Assembly: GCA_022560615.1 (NCBI GenBank)
Contig: JADFSR010000018.1
Location: 24,900-88,899 of the forward strand
Direction of reading: 5' to 3'
Source: Gemmatimonadota bacterium
GTDB lineage: Bacteria; Gemmatimonadota; Gemmatimonadetes; Longimicrobiales; Gaopeijiaceae
DNA: 64,000 nucleotides
The notes beneath the pieces are model-generated. The model searched no databases and was not told the origin of the DNA. It was given only the letters and a program-made list of their open reading frames with translations. The first letter of the stretch is position 1; each line of letters starts with the position of its first letter. Made by a program: the position numbers and the translations under genes. Shown one piece after another: positions 8,625 to 17,284 of the stretch.

Positions 8625-9302
8625 CTACGGGCAGACCCACGTCAGCAAGCGGATCTCGCCGGCTACGTCCCCGCAGTTCTCATCCGTAGACCGGGCCCCG
8701 ATCCCGACCTCGACGAAATCTTCACGACACGCACCGGCGCCCGAGCCGTCGCACTGCACGACATGCCATGGCCCGCCGCTGAGCTGCTGTGACGAATCGA
8801 CCATGGGTACACAAGAGAAGTCGATCGTCGTCTCCGCACGTTGCCCGCGTCGGATCCGGAAATCACCTTCGCTCGGCTCCATCTCGAGGTCCAAGTCGCC
8901 GATCCCGACCTCCTCGAACTCGCGCTGAGGCACGCCGGGGATGAGCGGCTCTTCCAGGGGGTCCCCGGGCTGGGGGATGCGCCAGTGACCCGTACTCACC
9001 GAGATGTGCGCGCTCAGGATGCCGACGAGCAGGTCGCGGAACTCTCGGTCGATGAAGACCAGACGCAGGCCTTGGGAGACGTATGCGATTGGCGGCTCGG
9101 ACATCGGTGTGACTATGCGGGCGGCGTCTCCGGCGTAAGACCGGACGATCGGGTCCAGGACCGTGCGGCCGGTGGTCGTCGTCGAGGCCCCGCGTTCCGC
9201 CTGGGAGCGATCGGTGCAAGCGACCAGCGCGACGACCGGGGCACCGAGGCCCGCGGCGCCCAGACGTCGCAAGAACGTTCGGCGGTCCCAGGGTTTCGTC
9301 AT
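8625..9302 (-). CDS. Tat-exported protein of unknown function
   Basis: The 225-residue product opens with WDRRTFLRRLGAAGLGAPVVALVAC, a twin-arginine signal with a Cys at a lipobox-like position, so it is exported folded and possibly lipidated. The mature part has no motif I recognise. Four Cys residues in the last third (FSCVP, VQCDG, ACRED, ENCGD) could form disulfides. The start ATG at 9300-9302 is preferred over the one 15 bases upstream because an AGAAGG site precedes it at good spacing. It lies 34 bp downstream of the transketolase-like gene on the same strand and may be co-transcribed. Confidence 0.7.
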   Translation of the reverse strand: MTKPWDRRTFLRRLGAAGLGAPVVALVACTDRSQAERGASTTTTGRTVLDPIVRSYAGDAARIVTPMSEPPIAYVSQGLRLVFIDREFRDLLVGILSAHISVSTGHWRIPQPGDPLEEPLIPGVPQREFEEVGIGDLDLEMEPSEGDFRIRRGQRAETTIDFSCVPMVDSSQQLSGGPWHVVQCDGSGAGACREDFVEVGIGARSTDENCGDVAGEIRLLTWVCP

Positions 9303-9336
9303 TGGTGCCTTCTGCACGGTCCGAACGAGCGGTCCG

Positions 9337-11904
9337 CTACAGAGCCGCGAGCGCCTGGCGCTGTCGCTCGAGCCGGTTCTCTCGTTCGCGGGCGAAGCGA
9401 GCGACCCCCTGAAAGATGGAGTCCGTGTCGAGCCCGGCTTCCGTGATCACGTCGTCTTCGGTCCCGCCGGTCCGCCAGCGATCGTCGTGGTCCGCGTACA
9501 GCGAGTACTCTTCCGTGAGCGGACCGAAGTCGGGCAGGGGAGGCACCCGCTTGGTCATCGTGCTGACGACCATGCTGTCATAGCGCGAAGCGTCGGGGTA
9601 GATGTGGTTTCGGTAGTCCGCGCGCTGATCGGCGAAGAGCTCCGGACTGATCACCGCCGCGACCCGCACGTTGATTTCCTCTGCGTCCAACCGATCGAGG
9701 CTGCTCACCAGGTTCACCGTCGAGCTGGAGCCTTGGACCCAGACGGTTCCCATGGGCGGTAGGTGGGCGTCGTAGTCCCGGATCAAGTAGATGCCCTTCG
9801 CGGCCGCCTTGAGGTCGGAGTCGGCGAATTTCGTGCGGTCCGCCACCGGAGAGTCGGGCCGAGCCACGTGGATCGCGATGATCCCGACCTCTTGGGTTCT
9901 GGCCGCCTTCGCGACCGCCGCGAAGTAGCCGGGGGCGACGTCGTTGTAGTCCCAGAAGTACAGGTTGATGATCTGCCCGCGTGGGAAAAGCGTCCAGACC
10001 TGTGGCGCGAAGATCCCGAAGTGGGTGCGCGCGTCGGCGGCCGTTTCGGGTCCCGAGTGACCCGCCAGAATCGTGAGCACGCCCAACCGGAACCGGCTGT
10101 CCTGACTCTGCTGGCTGAACACGCGGGCCGGTGTGTACATGAGAGGGGTGAACGCGCCGTACGTCCCTGAGAGACCCCAAACGCCAGCGTGGACGGACGG
10201 ATCGGCCGATGCGGTCTGATTCACCAACCCGATGATCGTGGACACGTTGACGGCTTCTTGGATCGAGGCCTTGAGGCGTGTCCCGCCCCGGTTGTCCACC
10301 GGATCATAGTGCCCGAAGAAGTGGGACCCCTCCACGTTGATCGAGTTGGAGAGGTCGGCGGCTACCGTCAGGAAGCGACCCCCGGTGACGTAGTTGAGCC
10401 ACCGGCCCACCTCGCTGATCGCGCGGCGTGCACCCTTCTTCTCTCCGGCCGGGAGCAAGAGTTTGATCGTGCTCGACACGGACTCACCAGAGTGCGGGTC
10501 GGTGACCGTGACCTCGGCCGGCTCGGTGGGAAGCCCCTCGGGCGTCAGCCGTTCGTCGAGGAAGGGATCGGTGGTGGTATCGATATCGACGGAAAGCTGC
10601 CGGTTCAGGCCCTCGGCGATGTCCACGAGACGGTCGGCAATCCAATCACCGAGCTCGGACTTCTTGTCCATGACCGACAGCGCGACGTCGACGTTGGTCT
10701 TGAACTGGATGAGCCGCTCGGCTTCGGATTCGGGGGCTCCGTCCCGGATCCCATTGAACTCGACGCCGTACCGTCGCTCGAAGGACTCGGCCAGAGCCAC
10801 GAAGTAGGGGGAGTTGATGCCGAAGCCGTACGGGTGGCTCGGAAAACCGACGATCTGGTCACCGACGCCGGCTAGCTTGCCGTTCTCCACCCCCGGCCAC
10901 CACCCCTTCACGGTGGGACCGACCAGGATCATCGGGCGGCGGTCGTCCTCCGGCCACTCCTCCATGAGCGTCAAGGCGGCGAAGATGTCGTCGAAGTCGT
11001 TGCCGTTCTCGACGCGCAGGACGTTCCAGCCGTAGGAGCTCCACTGCTGGGCGATGTCGTAGCCTTCGTACTTCGGCTTGATCACCCCTCCCAGGAGCGA
11101 GTCGTCGATACCCGCATTGTTCAGACTGAGCAGGATGCGGAGGCGCTTGCCGACCTGCTGGGCCAGTGCCGCGGTCTTGAGCTCTTGGGCATGTCCTTCG
11201 GTCAGGGCGAACTCGCCTTCGAAGGCCATCACCTTCAAGCTGGGCGGGGCGCCGATGAAGTCCCAGAACATCGCCTTCCCGGCTGCCGTGGCGATCCCGA
11301 TACCCGACGGACCCCCATTCACGTCGTTGGTCACGTCGGTGCTCTCGGCGTGCCCCATCAAGGGCCGGATTCCCCGGAGCTTCGCCTGCGCGAAGAGCGG
11401 GTGGTCGGCAAGGCCGTTCTGCTCGAGGATGGTGGCCATGGCCCCCTCGCTCCGGCGGAAGCCGAGAGCGTCGACGGAGAGAATGGCGACCGCCGGGTCA
11501 CAAGCATACCGGTCGTCTCCCGTGGCCGAGTGCCGGCGCGCCATCGCCTCGTACAGGATCATCCAAAGCGCATAGCACGTCGGGACGCAGTGTCCGCCGG
11601 CCAACATGAACTTGTCGCTGAACGGGTGCTTGGGCTCCCGAATGTCGTACGAGAGTCCGCCCATCTCTGGCCCGCCGAGGTGGAGCGCCACGTTGTAAGG
11701 CGTGTACGCCAAGGGGCCGCCGAAGTGGCCGGATCCCCGGTAGTTGCCGAGCAGCGTGAGCAACATCGCCGTCATGAAGGCTACGTCGTCGAAGTACTCA
11801 CGCCGGTAGGCTGGGAGCTCGACGGTGTGAAACGTCTGCTGCTGTCGGGAGCCAATGGTGGTCACGGTGGCCACCTTGGGCCCCGTCGCGACTTCTGGGG
11901 TCAT
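9337..11904 (-). CDS. Transketolase-like ThDP-dependent enzyme
   Basis: The 855-residue product has the three-domain transketolase/dehydrogenase-E1 plan. The N-terminal half carries GGHCVPTCYALW and a GHAESTDVTNDVNGGPSGIGIA stretch, like the GH/GPLGQG region of transketolases. FEGEFALTEGHAQE stands for the diphosphate/Mg motif, where the usual GDG is EGE. The middle region holds the pyrimidine-binding Tyr/Phe segment and the end a C-terminal domain. It is about 200 residues longer than classical transketolase and close in length to AceE-type E1. The exact reaction is not clear, since a complete E1alpha/E1beta/E2 pyruvate dehydrogenase is present elsewhere (50186-53763). An aminotransferase gene lies upstream on the same strand. 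Confidence 0.75.
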   Translation of the reverse strand: MTPEVATGPKVATVTTIGSRQQQTFHTVELPAYRREYFDDVAFMTAMLLTLLGNYRGSGHFGGPLAYTPYNVALHLGGPEMGGLSYDIREPKHPFSDKFMLAGGHCVPTCYALWMILYEAMARRHSATGDDRYACDPAVAILSVDALGFRRSEGAMATILEQNGLADHPLFAQAKLRGIRPLMGHAESTDVTNDVNGGPSGIGIATAAGKAMFWDFIGAPPSLKVMAFEGEFALTEGHAQELKTAALAQQVGKRLRILLSLNNAGIDDSLLGGVIKPKYEGYDIAQQWSSYGWNVLRVENGNDFDDIFAALTLMEEWPEDDRRPMILVGPTVKGWWPGVENGKLAGVGDQIVGFPSHPYGFGINSPYFVALAESFERRYGVEFNGIRDGAPESEAERLIQFKTNVDVALSVMDKKSELGDWIADRLVDIAEGLNRQLSVDIDTTTDPFLDERLTPEGLPTEPAEVTVTDPHSGESVSSTIKLLLPAGEKKGARRAISEVGRWLNYVTGGRFLTVAADLSNSINVEGSHFFGHYDPVDNRGGTRLKASIQEAVNVSTIIGLVNQTASADPSVHAGVWGLSGTYGAFTPLMYTPARVFSQQSQDSRFRLGVLTILAGHSGPETAADARTHFGIFAPQVWTLFPRGQIINLYFWDYNDVAPGYFAAVAKAARTQEVGIIAIHVARPDSPVADRTKFADSDLKAAAKGIYLIRDYDAHLPPMGTVWVQGSSSTVNLVSSLDRLDAEEINVRVAAVISPELFADQRADYRNHIYPDASRYDSMVVSTMTKRVPPLPDFGPLTEEYSLYADHDDRWRTGGTEDDVITEAGLDTDSIFQGVARFARERENRLERQRQALAAL

Positions 11905-11970
11905 CTTCTTTCGGGTCCCGTCTCGGTCAACGATTAAGAAGGTGCGTCGTCGTGGTCGACGGCGACATGT

Positions 11971-13293
11971 CTACAGCGTGAGTTTTGTGGCCGTTTGAAC
12001 GAAGCTCTGGAAGCCGTCGGCGTCCTTGGCCGCGATCGCCATGCGGCGCACGGCCTCCGCGAGCTCGTCATCCGCGTTCGCCGTCGAGATCCGAAGGAAG
12101 TGCTGGCCCTCGCTGCCCAACGCGTTGAACGAGCGCCGATCCATTGTGGCGACGTGGTAGCGGTGCAGGAGGAAGAGCTGGAAGAGCGTCGCCGGGCTCG
12201 AGTCCGAGCGGATACGCTCCGGCAGCCGGTCGTAGGCATCCAGGACCCCGATGCTCTCCAGCGCCCCGCCTACGTTGGGGAAGGCGTAGAAAGCGCCCTT
12301 CGGGTTTTGGCAGGTGATCCCGTCGATCTCGTTCAGACCCGCGACCACGAGGTCGCGGCGGCGTTGGAATGCATCGACCATCTGCTGTATCGCCGGGCCG
12401 CTCTCGGGAGACTCGAGTGCCTCGATCGCACCCCACTGGTTGTACGGCGGGATCGACGCGAAGAAGTTGATCGCCAGCTTGCGGTGGACCTGGGCCTCCT
12501 CCGCCGTGGGGTACACCGCCCAGCCCACGCGGCCTCCTGTCCACGCGTAGGTCTTGGAGCAACCGGAAGCGATGATCGTTCGTGCCTCCATGCCCGGCAT
12601 CGACGCGATCGAGACGTGCTCGTCCCCGTCGAAGGTGATCGCCTCGTACGCCTCGTCCGAGTAGACGCGCACGTCGGGACCCGTCTTCTCGAGGATAAGT
12701 TCCGCGATCTCCGCGAGCTGCGCCCGCGTCGCGACACCGCCGGTCGGGTTGGACGGGAAATTCAGGAAGATCAGGCCGGTCTTGTCACTCAGCAGCGGCT
12801 CGAGCGCCGCGCGTGTGAGGCCGAAGCCGTCCTCTTCCTCGAGCACGACCGGGACCGGTATGCACCGGAAGTACGGGATGAACGACTCGAAGAGGGGGTA
12901 TCCCGGCGAGGGGTAGATGACTTCCTCTCCGGCCTCGCTGTACGCCATGTGCGCGAAGCCGATAGGGGGTCGCCCGCCCGGATAAACCACCACGCGCTCC
13001 GGTCCGATGTCGAGCCCGTGCTTCTCGCCGAGTGACCTCGCCACCGCAGCGCGCAGCTCAGGAATTCCTTGCGGGTCGCAGTACGTCGTGAGCCCGGCGT
13101 CCAGCGCGCGTTTGACCGCGTCGGTGATGTGCTTTGGCACCGGGAAGTCCGGTTGCCCCAGGTTGCATCGGATGACGCGCTCACCCTTCGCCTCGACCTC
13201 CGCGATCAACGCTCCCAGCGCGAATGCGGCTTCGGTGCCGATGCGATGGACTCGGTCGGCGAAAAGGGGGACGGGTGGGGCGGCGATGGTCAT
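11971..13293 (-). CDS. Class I/II PLP-dependent aminotransferase
   Basis: The 440-residue product has the aspartate/alanine aminotransferase fold-type I signature. CNLGQPDFPVPKHI is near the N-terminus, FLNFPSNPTGG carries the PLP-contacting Asn, YSDEAYEAI the Asp that binds the pyridine N, and SGCSKTYAWTGGRVGW the Schiff-base Lys. A late FLRISTAN supplies the substrate-carboxylate Arg. Substrate cannot be read from sequence; alanine, aspartate or a branched 2-oxo acid are all possible. The start ATG at 13291-13293 removes an 18-codon upstream extension with unlikely composition. It is followed after 66 bp by the transketolase-like gene, so a shared 2-oxo-acid pathway is possible. Confidence 0.85.
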   Translation of the reverse strand: MTIAAPPVPLFADRVHRIGTEAAFALGALIAEVEAKGERVIRCNLGQPDFPVPKHITDAVKRALDAGLTTYCDPQGIPELRAAVARSLGEKHGLDIGPERVVVYPGGRPPIGFAHMAYSEAGEEVIYPSPGYPLFESFIPYFRCIPVPVVLEEEDGFGLTRAALEPLLSDKTGLIFLNFPSNPTGGVATRAQLAEIAELILEKTGPDVRVYSDEAYEAITFDGDEHVSIASMPGMEARTIIASGCSKTYAWTGGRVGWAVYPTAEEAQVHRKLAINFFASIPPYNQWGAIEALESPESGPAIQQMVDAFQRRRDLVVAGLNEIDGITCQNPKGAFYAFPNVGGALESIGVLDAYDRLPERIRSDSSPATLFQLFLLHRYHVATMDRRSFNALGSEGQHFLRISTANADDELAEAVRRMAIAAKDADGFQSFVQTATKLTL

Positions 13294-13388
13294 TCGAAAT
13301 GATACCCGGAAGCGTGGGAAACCCCGAAAGATACACGACTTTCTCACTCTTCCGGGGTCGGGATTCGGTGGGGAGGATCGTCAGGAGA

Positions 13389-15197
13389 ATGCCTTCTGGC
13401 AAGCGCATTGCCGGACAGCTCTCGCCGGCGGATCTTCGGATCATGGATCTCTCCGTCCCGGACCTCGCACGCAACGAGCTCGCCGCGGGGTATCTACAGC
13501 TCGTGGTGACACTGGGTCTCGTGGTATTGTGCCTGGTCCTGTCTCGGCGCTACCAGAAGCGGTACTTCGGTCTGTGGGGGCTCGCCTGGGGGCTGTATGC
13601 GCTTCGCCTCGGCGCCATCATTGCGTTCTTGCACACCGGGGTGTCGTGGTGGCTCTTCTGGCATCAGGTAACCACCGGCTGGGCCGCGTTGGCGTTGCTC
13701 TGGGCCGCACTGGTCTTCGCGCAGCGCCTCGAGTGGCGGAACGAGTACGTGCTCTTCCTCGCGATTCCGCTGGTTTGGTCTTTCGTCGCGATCTACATGC
13801 TCGACCAGTTCCTCTGGGCTGCGGGCCCCATGGTCGTCTTCCTCAGCATCACAACCGCCGGAACGGCGTGGGCGTTCTTCCGGTACGACCGTCTGGTCGG
13901 CTCGCCCGCCGCTCGGCTGCTCGTTGTCTTGCTCGCGCTGTGGGCGCTGCATCATCTCGACTATCCGTTGCTGCGCGCGCGTGGGGCTTGGAGTCCATGG
14001 GGCTACTACCTGGACATCGTGTTCGAAGTGGGCATGGGGCTCGGTATCCTCTTTCTCGTCCTCGAGGACCTCGATCAGGGGCTGCGCACGTTGACTGCGC
14101 TGTCGGGCGAGCTGCAAGGGCGAGGAAGGAAGGAAGAGCCGATCGCCGAGGCGATGCTGCGGCGGGCACTCTCGCTGCGCGGGGTGCATGGATCCGCCCT
14201 GTATTTGGCGACTGAAGGGGGTGGCGCCTTCGTGCACGGCGCCGGTGTCGCTGCGCTTTGGCCCTTTGAGGGCCCGCCGACCGCCGCGAGCGAGAGCGCT
14301 GCGCTCGTACAGCGGTCCGGGCTGCCGGCGGTTCGACGCGACGACCGGGCGCGCGACTCGGCAGCTTGGACGCACGCCTATACGGCTGCGCTCCCGGTGA
14401 TCCGCGGAGAGGATGTGGTCGGCGCGCTCGTCGTGGTCGGCGAAGCCCGTGACCCCTTCACGGTGCTCGATAGCCGCTTTCTGGTCGCGTTCGGGCAACA
14501 GGTCGGAGCCGCGCTCGAGAACGAGGATCTGCACCGGAGTCTCGAGGATCGCACCGAGGAGCTCGAGCGGCTGCAGGTGCGCATGGTTCACCAGCACGAG
14601 GAGGAACGGAATCGACTTTGGCGTGAGCTGCACGACGAAACGGCGCAGGTGCTCGCCGCGCTGAACCTGCAACTGGGGCTGCTGCAGGAGCGCAGCGACC
14701 CCGAGTTGGCGCAGGGGCTCGACCGGGCGAAGACACTGGTCGGCGAAGGCATCAAGTCGATCCGCAGCGTGACTCGCAACCTTCGCCCGGGTGCACTCGA
14801 TGACCTGGGACTGGTGCCTGCGCTGCGCGCGCTCGCGCGCGGCTTCGAGGTGCAGGACGCGTTGCAGGTCGTCTTCGAGAGCCCGTCGACGGGAACTGCC
14901 GTCGGGCCAGACGCCGAGCTGGTGCTCTATCGCGCCTTGCAGGAGGCGCTCTCGAATGCGGTCCGCCACGGCGAGTGCACGCGCGTGGACGTGACCCTCT
15001 CCATGGAGTCGGACCACGCGCTGCTCACCGTGCTGGACAATGGCCGCGGACTGCCTGAGGATGCGCTCCAGAATCTACGGAGCCGTGGCGGTCTCGCCGG
15101 CGTGCGGGAACGCGTCACGGCGATACACGGCGACTTCGAGGTAGGAAACGGGGCGAACGGCGGTGCACGTGTTCGCATTCAGGTGCCGCGTGTTTAG
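13389..15197 (+). CDS. Membrane sensor histidine kinase, NarL/LiaS class
   Basis: The 602-residue product has six to seven membrane helices in the first 220 residues and a GAF-like domain (about 250-400). A coiled coil leads into a HisKA_3 domain (RNRLWRELHDETAQ, where the His is the phosphoacceptor), and the C-terminus is an HATPase_c domain (ALSNAVRHGE, LDNGRGLP, GGLAGVRER). This layout belongs to kinases that phosphorylate LuxR-type regulators. The start at ATG 13389 is the best fit with a GGGGAGG site 10 bases upstream; upstream in-frame ATG 13299 is possible. The response regulator follows 28 bp downstream. The stimulus is unknown; the multi-helix sensor suggests a membrane signal. Confidence 0.88.
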   Translation: MPSGKRIAGQLSPADLRIMDLSVPDLARNELAAGYLQLVVTLGLVVLCLVLSRRYQKRYFGLWGLAWGLYALRLGAIIAFLHTGVSWWLFWHQVTTGWAALALLWAALVFAQRLEWRNEYVLFLAIPLVWSFVAIYMLDQFLWAAGPMVVFLSITTAGTAWAFFRYDRLVGSPAARLLVVLLALWALHHLDYPLLRARGAWSPWGYYLDIVFEVGMGLGILFLVLEDLDQGLRTLTALSGELQGRGRKEEPIAEAMLRRALSLRGVHGSALYLATEGGGAFVHGAGVAALWPFEGPPTAASESAALVQRSGLPAVRRDDRARDSAAWTHAYTAALPVIRGEDVVGALVVVGEARDPFTVLDSRFLVAFGQQVGAALENEDLHRSLEDRTEELERLQVRMVHQHEEERNRLWRELHDETAQVLAALNLQLGLLQERSDPELAQGLDRAKTLVGEGIKSIRSVTRNLRPGALDDLGLVPALRALARGFEVQDALQVVFESPSTGTAVGPDAELVLYRALQEALSNAVRHGECTRVDVTLSMESDHALLTVLDNGRGLPEDALQNLRSRGGLAGVRERVTAIHGDFEVGNGANGGARVRIQVPRV

Positions 15198-15210
15198 CAC
15201 GGGCTGCTAG
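15198..15210. repeat. 13-base match to the end of the 321-bp inverted-repeat element
   Basis: CACGGGCTGCTAG here, just after the kinase stop codon, is identical to the outer 13 bases of the right end of the element at 35954-36274. The preceding bases align partly with gaps. It may be the scar of a lost copy, or chance. Confidence 0.3.
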
Positions 15211-15225
15211 GGGGGCTGAGCGGAG

Positions 15226-15885
15226 GTGACCGACGAGCGACTGAGGGTAGTGATTGCGGACGATCATGCGGTAGTGCGAGAGGGCATCCGCATCGTGCTC
15301 GAAGAGATCCCGGGGCTCGAGGTCGTCGGCGAAGCCGCGGACGGTGACGCGGCGCTGAAGCTCACGAAGGAGCACGAGCCGGACGTTGTCGTGCTCGACG
15401 TCACCATGCCGGGCAAGACCGGGCTCGAGGTCGCGAAAGAGCTCCGCGATAGTGGGCAAAAGGTCGGCATCCTGATTCTCTCCATGCACGACGACCCTGA
15501 ATACGTGCTGCAAGCGGTACGTGCCGGTGCGGACGGGTACGTATTGAAGGACGTAGCGCCCGCTGAGCTCCGACGCGCGATCGCGAGCGTGAGTCAGGGG
15601 CGAGAGTTCTTCGCGGAGCGCATCACGCATCAGCTGTCAGTAGGACTGCGGGCCGAGCTCGAGAGGGAGCAGAAGCGGAGCCGCGTTGACAGCCTCACGG
15701 CTCGTGAAGTCGAAGTACTGCTCCGGATCGCCGATGGACACACCAACCGGGAGATCGGTGAGGAGCTCGGCATCAGCCCCCGCACCGTCGAGACTCACCG
15801 CGAGCGAGTCATGACGAAACTGCGCATCCGAACCGTCGCGGGGCTTACGCGGCTCGTGGTCGAGCAGGGGCTCGGCGAGGAGTAG
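15226..15885 (+). CDS. NarL/LuxR-family response regulator
   Basis: The 219-residue product has an N-terminal receiver domain with Asp12-Asp13, phosphoacceptor Asp58 (VVLDVTMPG), Ser86 and Lys108 (YVLKD). A C-terminal LuxR helix-turn-helix follows (LTAREVEVLLRIADGHTNREIGEEL, ISPRTVETHRERVMTKL). All phosphorelay residues are intact, so it should be controlled by the upstream HisKA_3 kinase. Translation probably starts at GTG 15226; a G-rich stretch at 15211-15216 is the likely ribosome site. Targets cannot be read from sequence, but the adjacent minus-strand genes are candidates. Confidence 0.92.
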   Translation: MTDERLRVVIADDHAVVREGIRIVLEEIPGLEVVGEAADGDAALKLTKEHEPDVVVLDVTMPGKTGLEVAKELRDSGQKVGILILSMHDDPEYVLQAVRAGADGYVLKDVAPAELRRAIASVSQGREFFAERITHQLSVGLRAELEREQKRSRVDSLTAREVEVLLRIADGHTNREIGEELGISPRTVETHRERVMTKLRIRTVAGLTRLVVEQGLGEE

Positions 15886-15900
15886 CCAGCCAGCGAAGCC

Positions 15901-16044
15901 CTATTTCTTGGTAATCAGCTTCAACCACTTGAGCGGATCGGGTCCCAACTTGTCCCAGGGCTTGCTCGGGCCTGGCAGCTTCGGTGACTTCGGCGGTCGC
16001 GGGGCGCCGGTATCAGGCGTTCTGAATACGGGTCTCTTGGCCAT
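15901..16044 (-). CDS. 47-residue basic, proline-rich small protein
   Basis: A short ORF from ATG 16042-16044 to TAG 15901-15903 encodes a peptide with seven Pro and ten Lys. It starts MAKRPVFRTPDTG, runs through PRPPKSPKLPGPSKPWDKLG and ends WLKLITKK. A GGAG site lies 9 bases upstream. No cysteines or membrane segment are present. The coding quality and ribosome site make it a plausible gene, although no family is recognised. It lies between the convergent response regulator and the beta-barrel gene, 49 bp downstream of the latter, so it may be the last gene of the export operon. Confidence 0.5.
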   Translation of the reverse strand: MAKRPVFRTPDTGAPRPPKSPKLPGPSKPWDKLGPDPLKWLKLITKK

Positions 16045-16093
16045 AGAGAAGTTCTCCTTTGGCCCAAACTACGCGGTTCGGGCAGGGAAGGGT

Positions 16094-17284
16094 TCAGAAA
16101 AAGCGAGAGACCGCCACATACGCGAGCCCCGGGACCGATCCGTACTCGGACGCTAGGGTGCCCAGCGGCCCGAGTCCAGCTTCTCCGAGCCCCGAGTAGA
16201 TGCCGAGGCGTACCGAGGTGGACCCCGTGGCGGCCCAGGACAGGCCCGGGGCCAAGAGCGCGCTTCCGTCCGCCAGATTCAGCAAGGCCATCGCGTCGAG
16301 GCCGACGAGCGCATGGATCTGGTAGCTCGCCCGCATCACCGCCGTCCATTGTCCCAAAGTCTGTAGCTCACCACGTAGAAATGACTTAGATGATGCTACT
16401 TCTAGTAGATACGAAGCATCGCGGGCACCGAGTCCGTCATATTGCAGCTCGGCGATCAGGTAGAGATCCTTTCTGCCGGGCGTGAAGAACCGGTCGAGTC
16501 CTAGCGTGGCCCGCACGGTCACCTCGCCGGCGTCGTCCTCGCGCAGCGTGGCTTCGCTTCGCACCGCGGTGGCTCCGATCGCGCCGGTAGCGAAGAGCGC
16601 CATCGCGAGGTCGTCGTGTAGCATCCCTGCCCAGCCGCCGAAGGCCCAGCCCCGGGTCGAGGTTTGCGCACGCGCGAGCGCCGTCACCGTGGTACCGAGG
16701 TCGGTCTCGGCCGCGCGCAGCACTGCCTCCACCTCCGTGAACGGTCCAGGAAAGACACGAAGTCGCACCGCGTCGACCCCGCCGCGATACTCGCGAAAGG
16801 GGTCGGACGGGCCGAAGGGCGCGAAGGGATCGGCAGGGGTCAGAAACAGCGTCGTCGCCCAGGAGATCGCCTGGCGGCCGATCTTCAATTCCACCGGGCC
16901 CTCGGACAAGCCGACGCTGAGCCGGTCGAAGCGATGGCGCCACTGGCCGCGGGACCAGCCATGAAGCTCCCAATCAGTGCCTAGCCAGTCTCCCGCCCCA
17001 GTCCCGGCCGCCGGGGACGTCACCGAGAAGCCGGCGCCCTCAGGCGTGCGCTGAAGCACGTGTTCGTACGCGACATCGAAAGTGAAGCGACCGGACCTGG
17101 CGAGCCCCATCAGACGAGCACGGCCGAGCAGCGCTGTTCCGGATGGTGACAGATCGCCTTCGCTCGTGTGGCTACTCACGCCGAGTGCGTACCCGGTGAG
17201 CTCGACTTGCGCCGTGGCAGGCGTCGGAGGAAACAGCAGGGGGAGGGCCGCGAGCAGGGTCTTTGTATTCGTGACCCGCTTCAC
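16094..17284 (-). CDS. Outer-membrane beta-barrel protein of an ABC export operon
   Basis: The 396-residue product has a signal peptide (cleavage about ATAQ, residue 26) and an all-beta pattern of alternating hydrophobic residues. It ends in VSRFF, the terminal aromatic expected by the BAM machinery. An EGPVELKIGRQAISWATTLFLTPADPFAP segment resembles motifs in porin-like proteins of alginate-export type, but assignment is only by analogy. The start is GTG at 17282-17284, overlapping the ATPase stop as GTGA. Being the last long gene of the operon, it may be the outer-membrane partner of the ABC system. Confidence 0.7.
   Translation of the reverse strand: MKRVTNTKTLLAALPLLFPPTPATAQVELTGYALGVSSHTSEGDLSPSGTALLGRARLMGLARSGRFTFDVAYEHVLQRTPEGAGFSVTSPAAGTGAGDWLGTDWELHGWSRGQWRHRFDRLSVGLSEGPVELKIGRQAISWATTLFLTPADPFAPFGPSDPFREYRGGVDAVRLRVFPGPFTEVEAVLRAAETDLGTTVTALARAQTSTRGWAFGGWAGMLHDDLAMALFATGAIGATAVRSEATLREDDAGEVTVRATLGLDRFFTPGRKDLYLIAELQYDGLGARDASYLLEVASSKSFLRGELQTLGQWTAVMRASYQIHALVGLDAMALLNLADGSALLAPGLSWAATGSTSVRLGIYSGLGEAGLGPLGTLASEYGSVPGLAYVAVSRFF

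Noticed and set aside
13494..15017. A 507-codon minus-strand open frame opposite the histidine kinase
   Set aside because: The plus-strand frame has clear kinase motifs; the opposite frame is low-complexity Gln/Arg/Pro-rich and arises from GC-rich codon bias.
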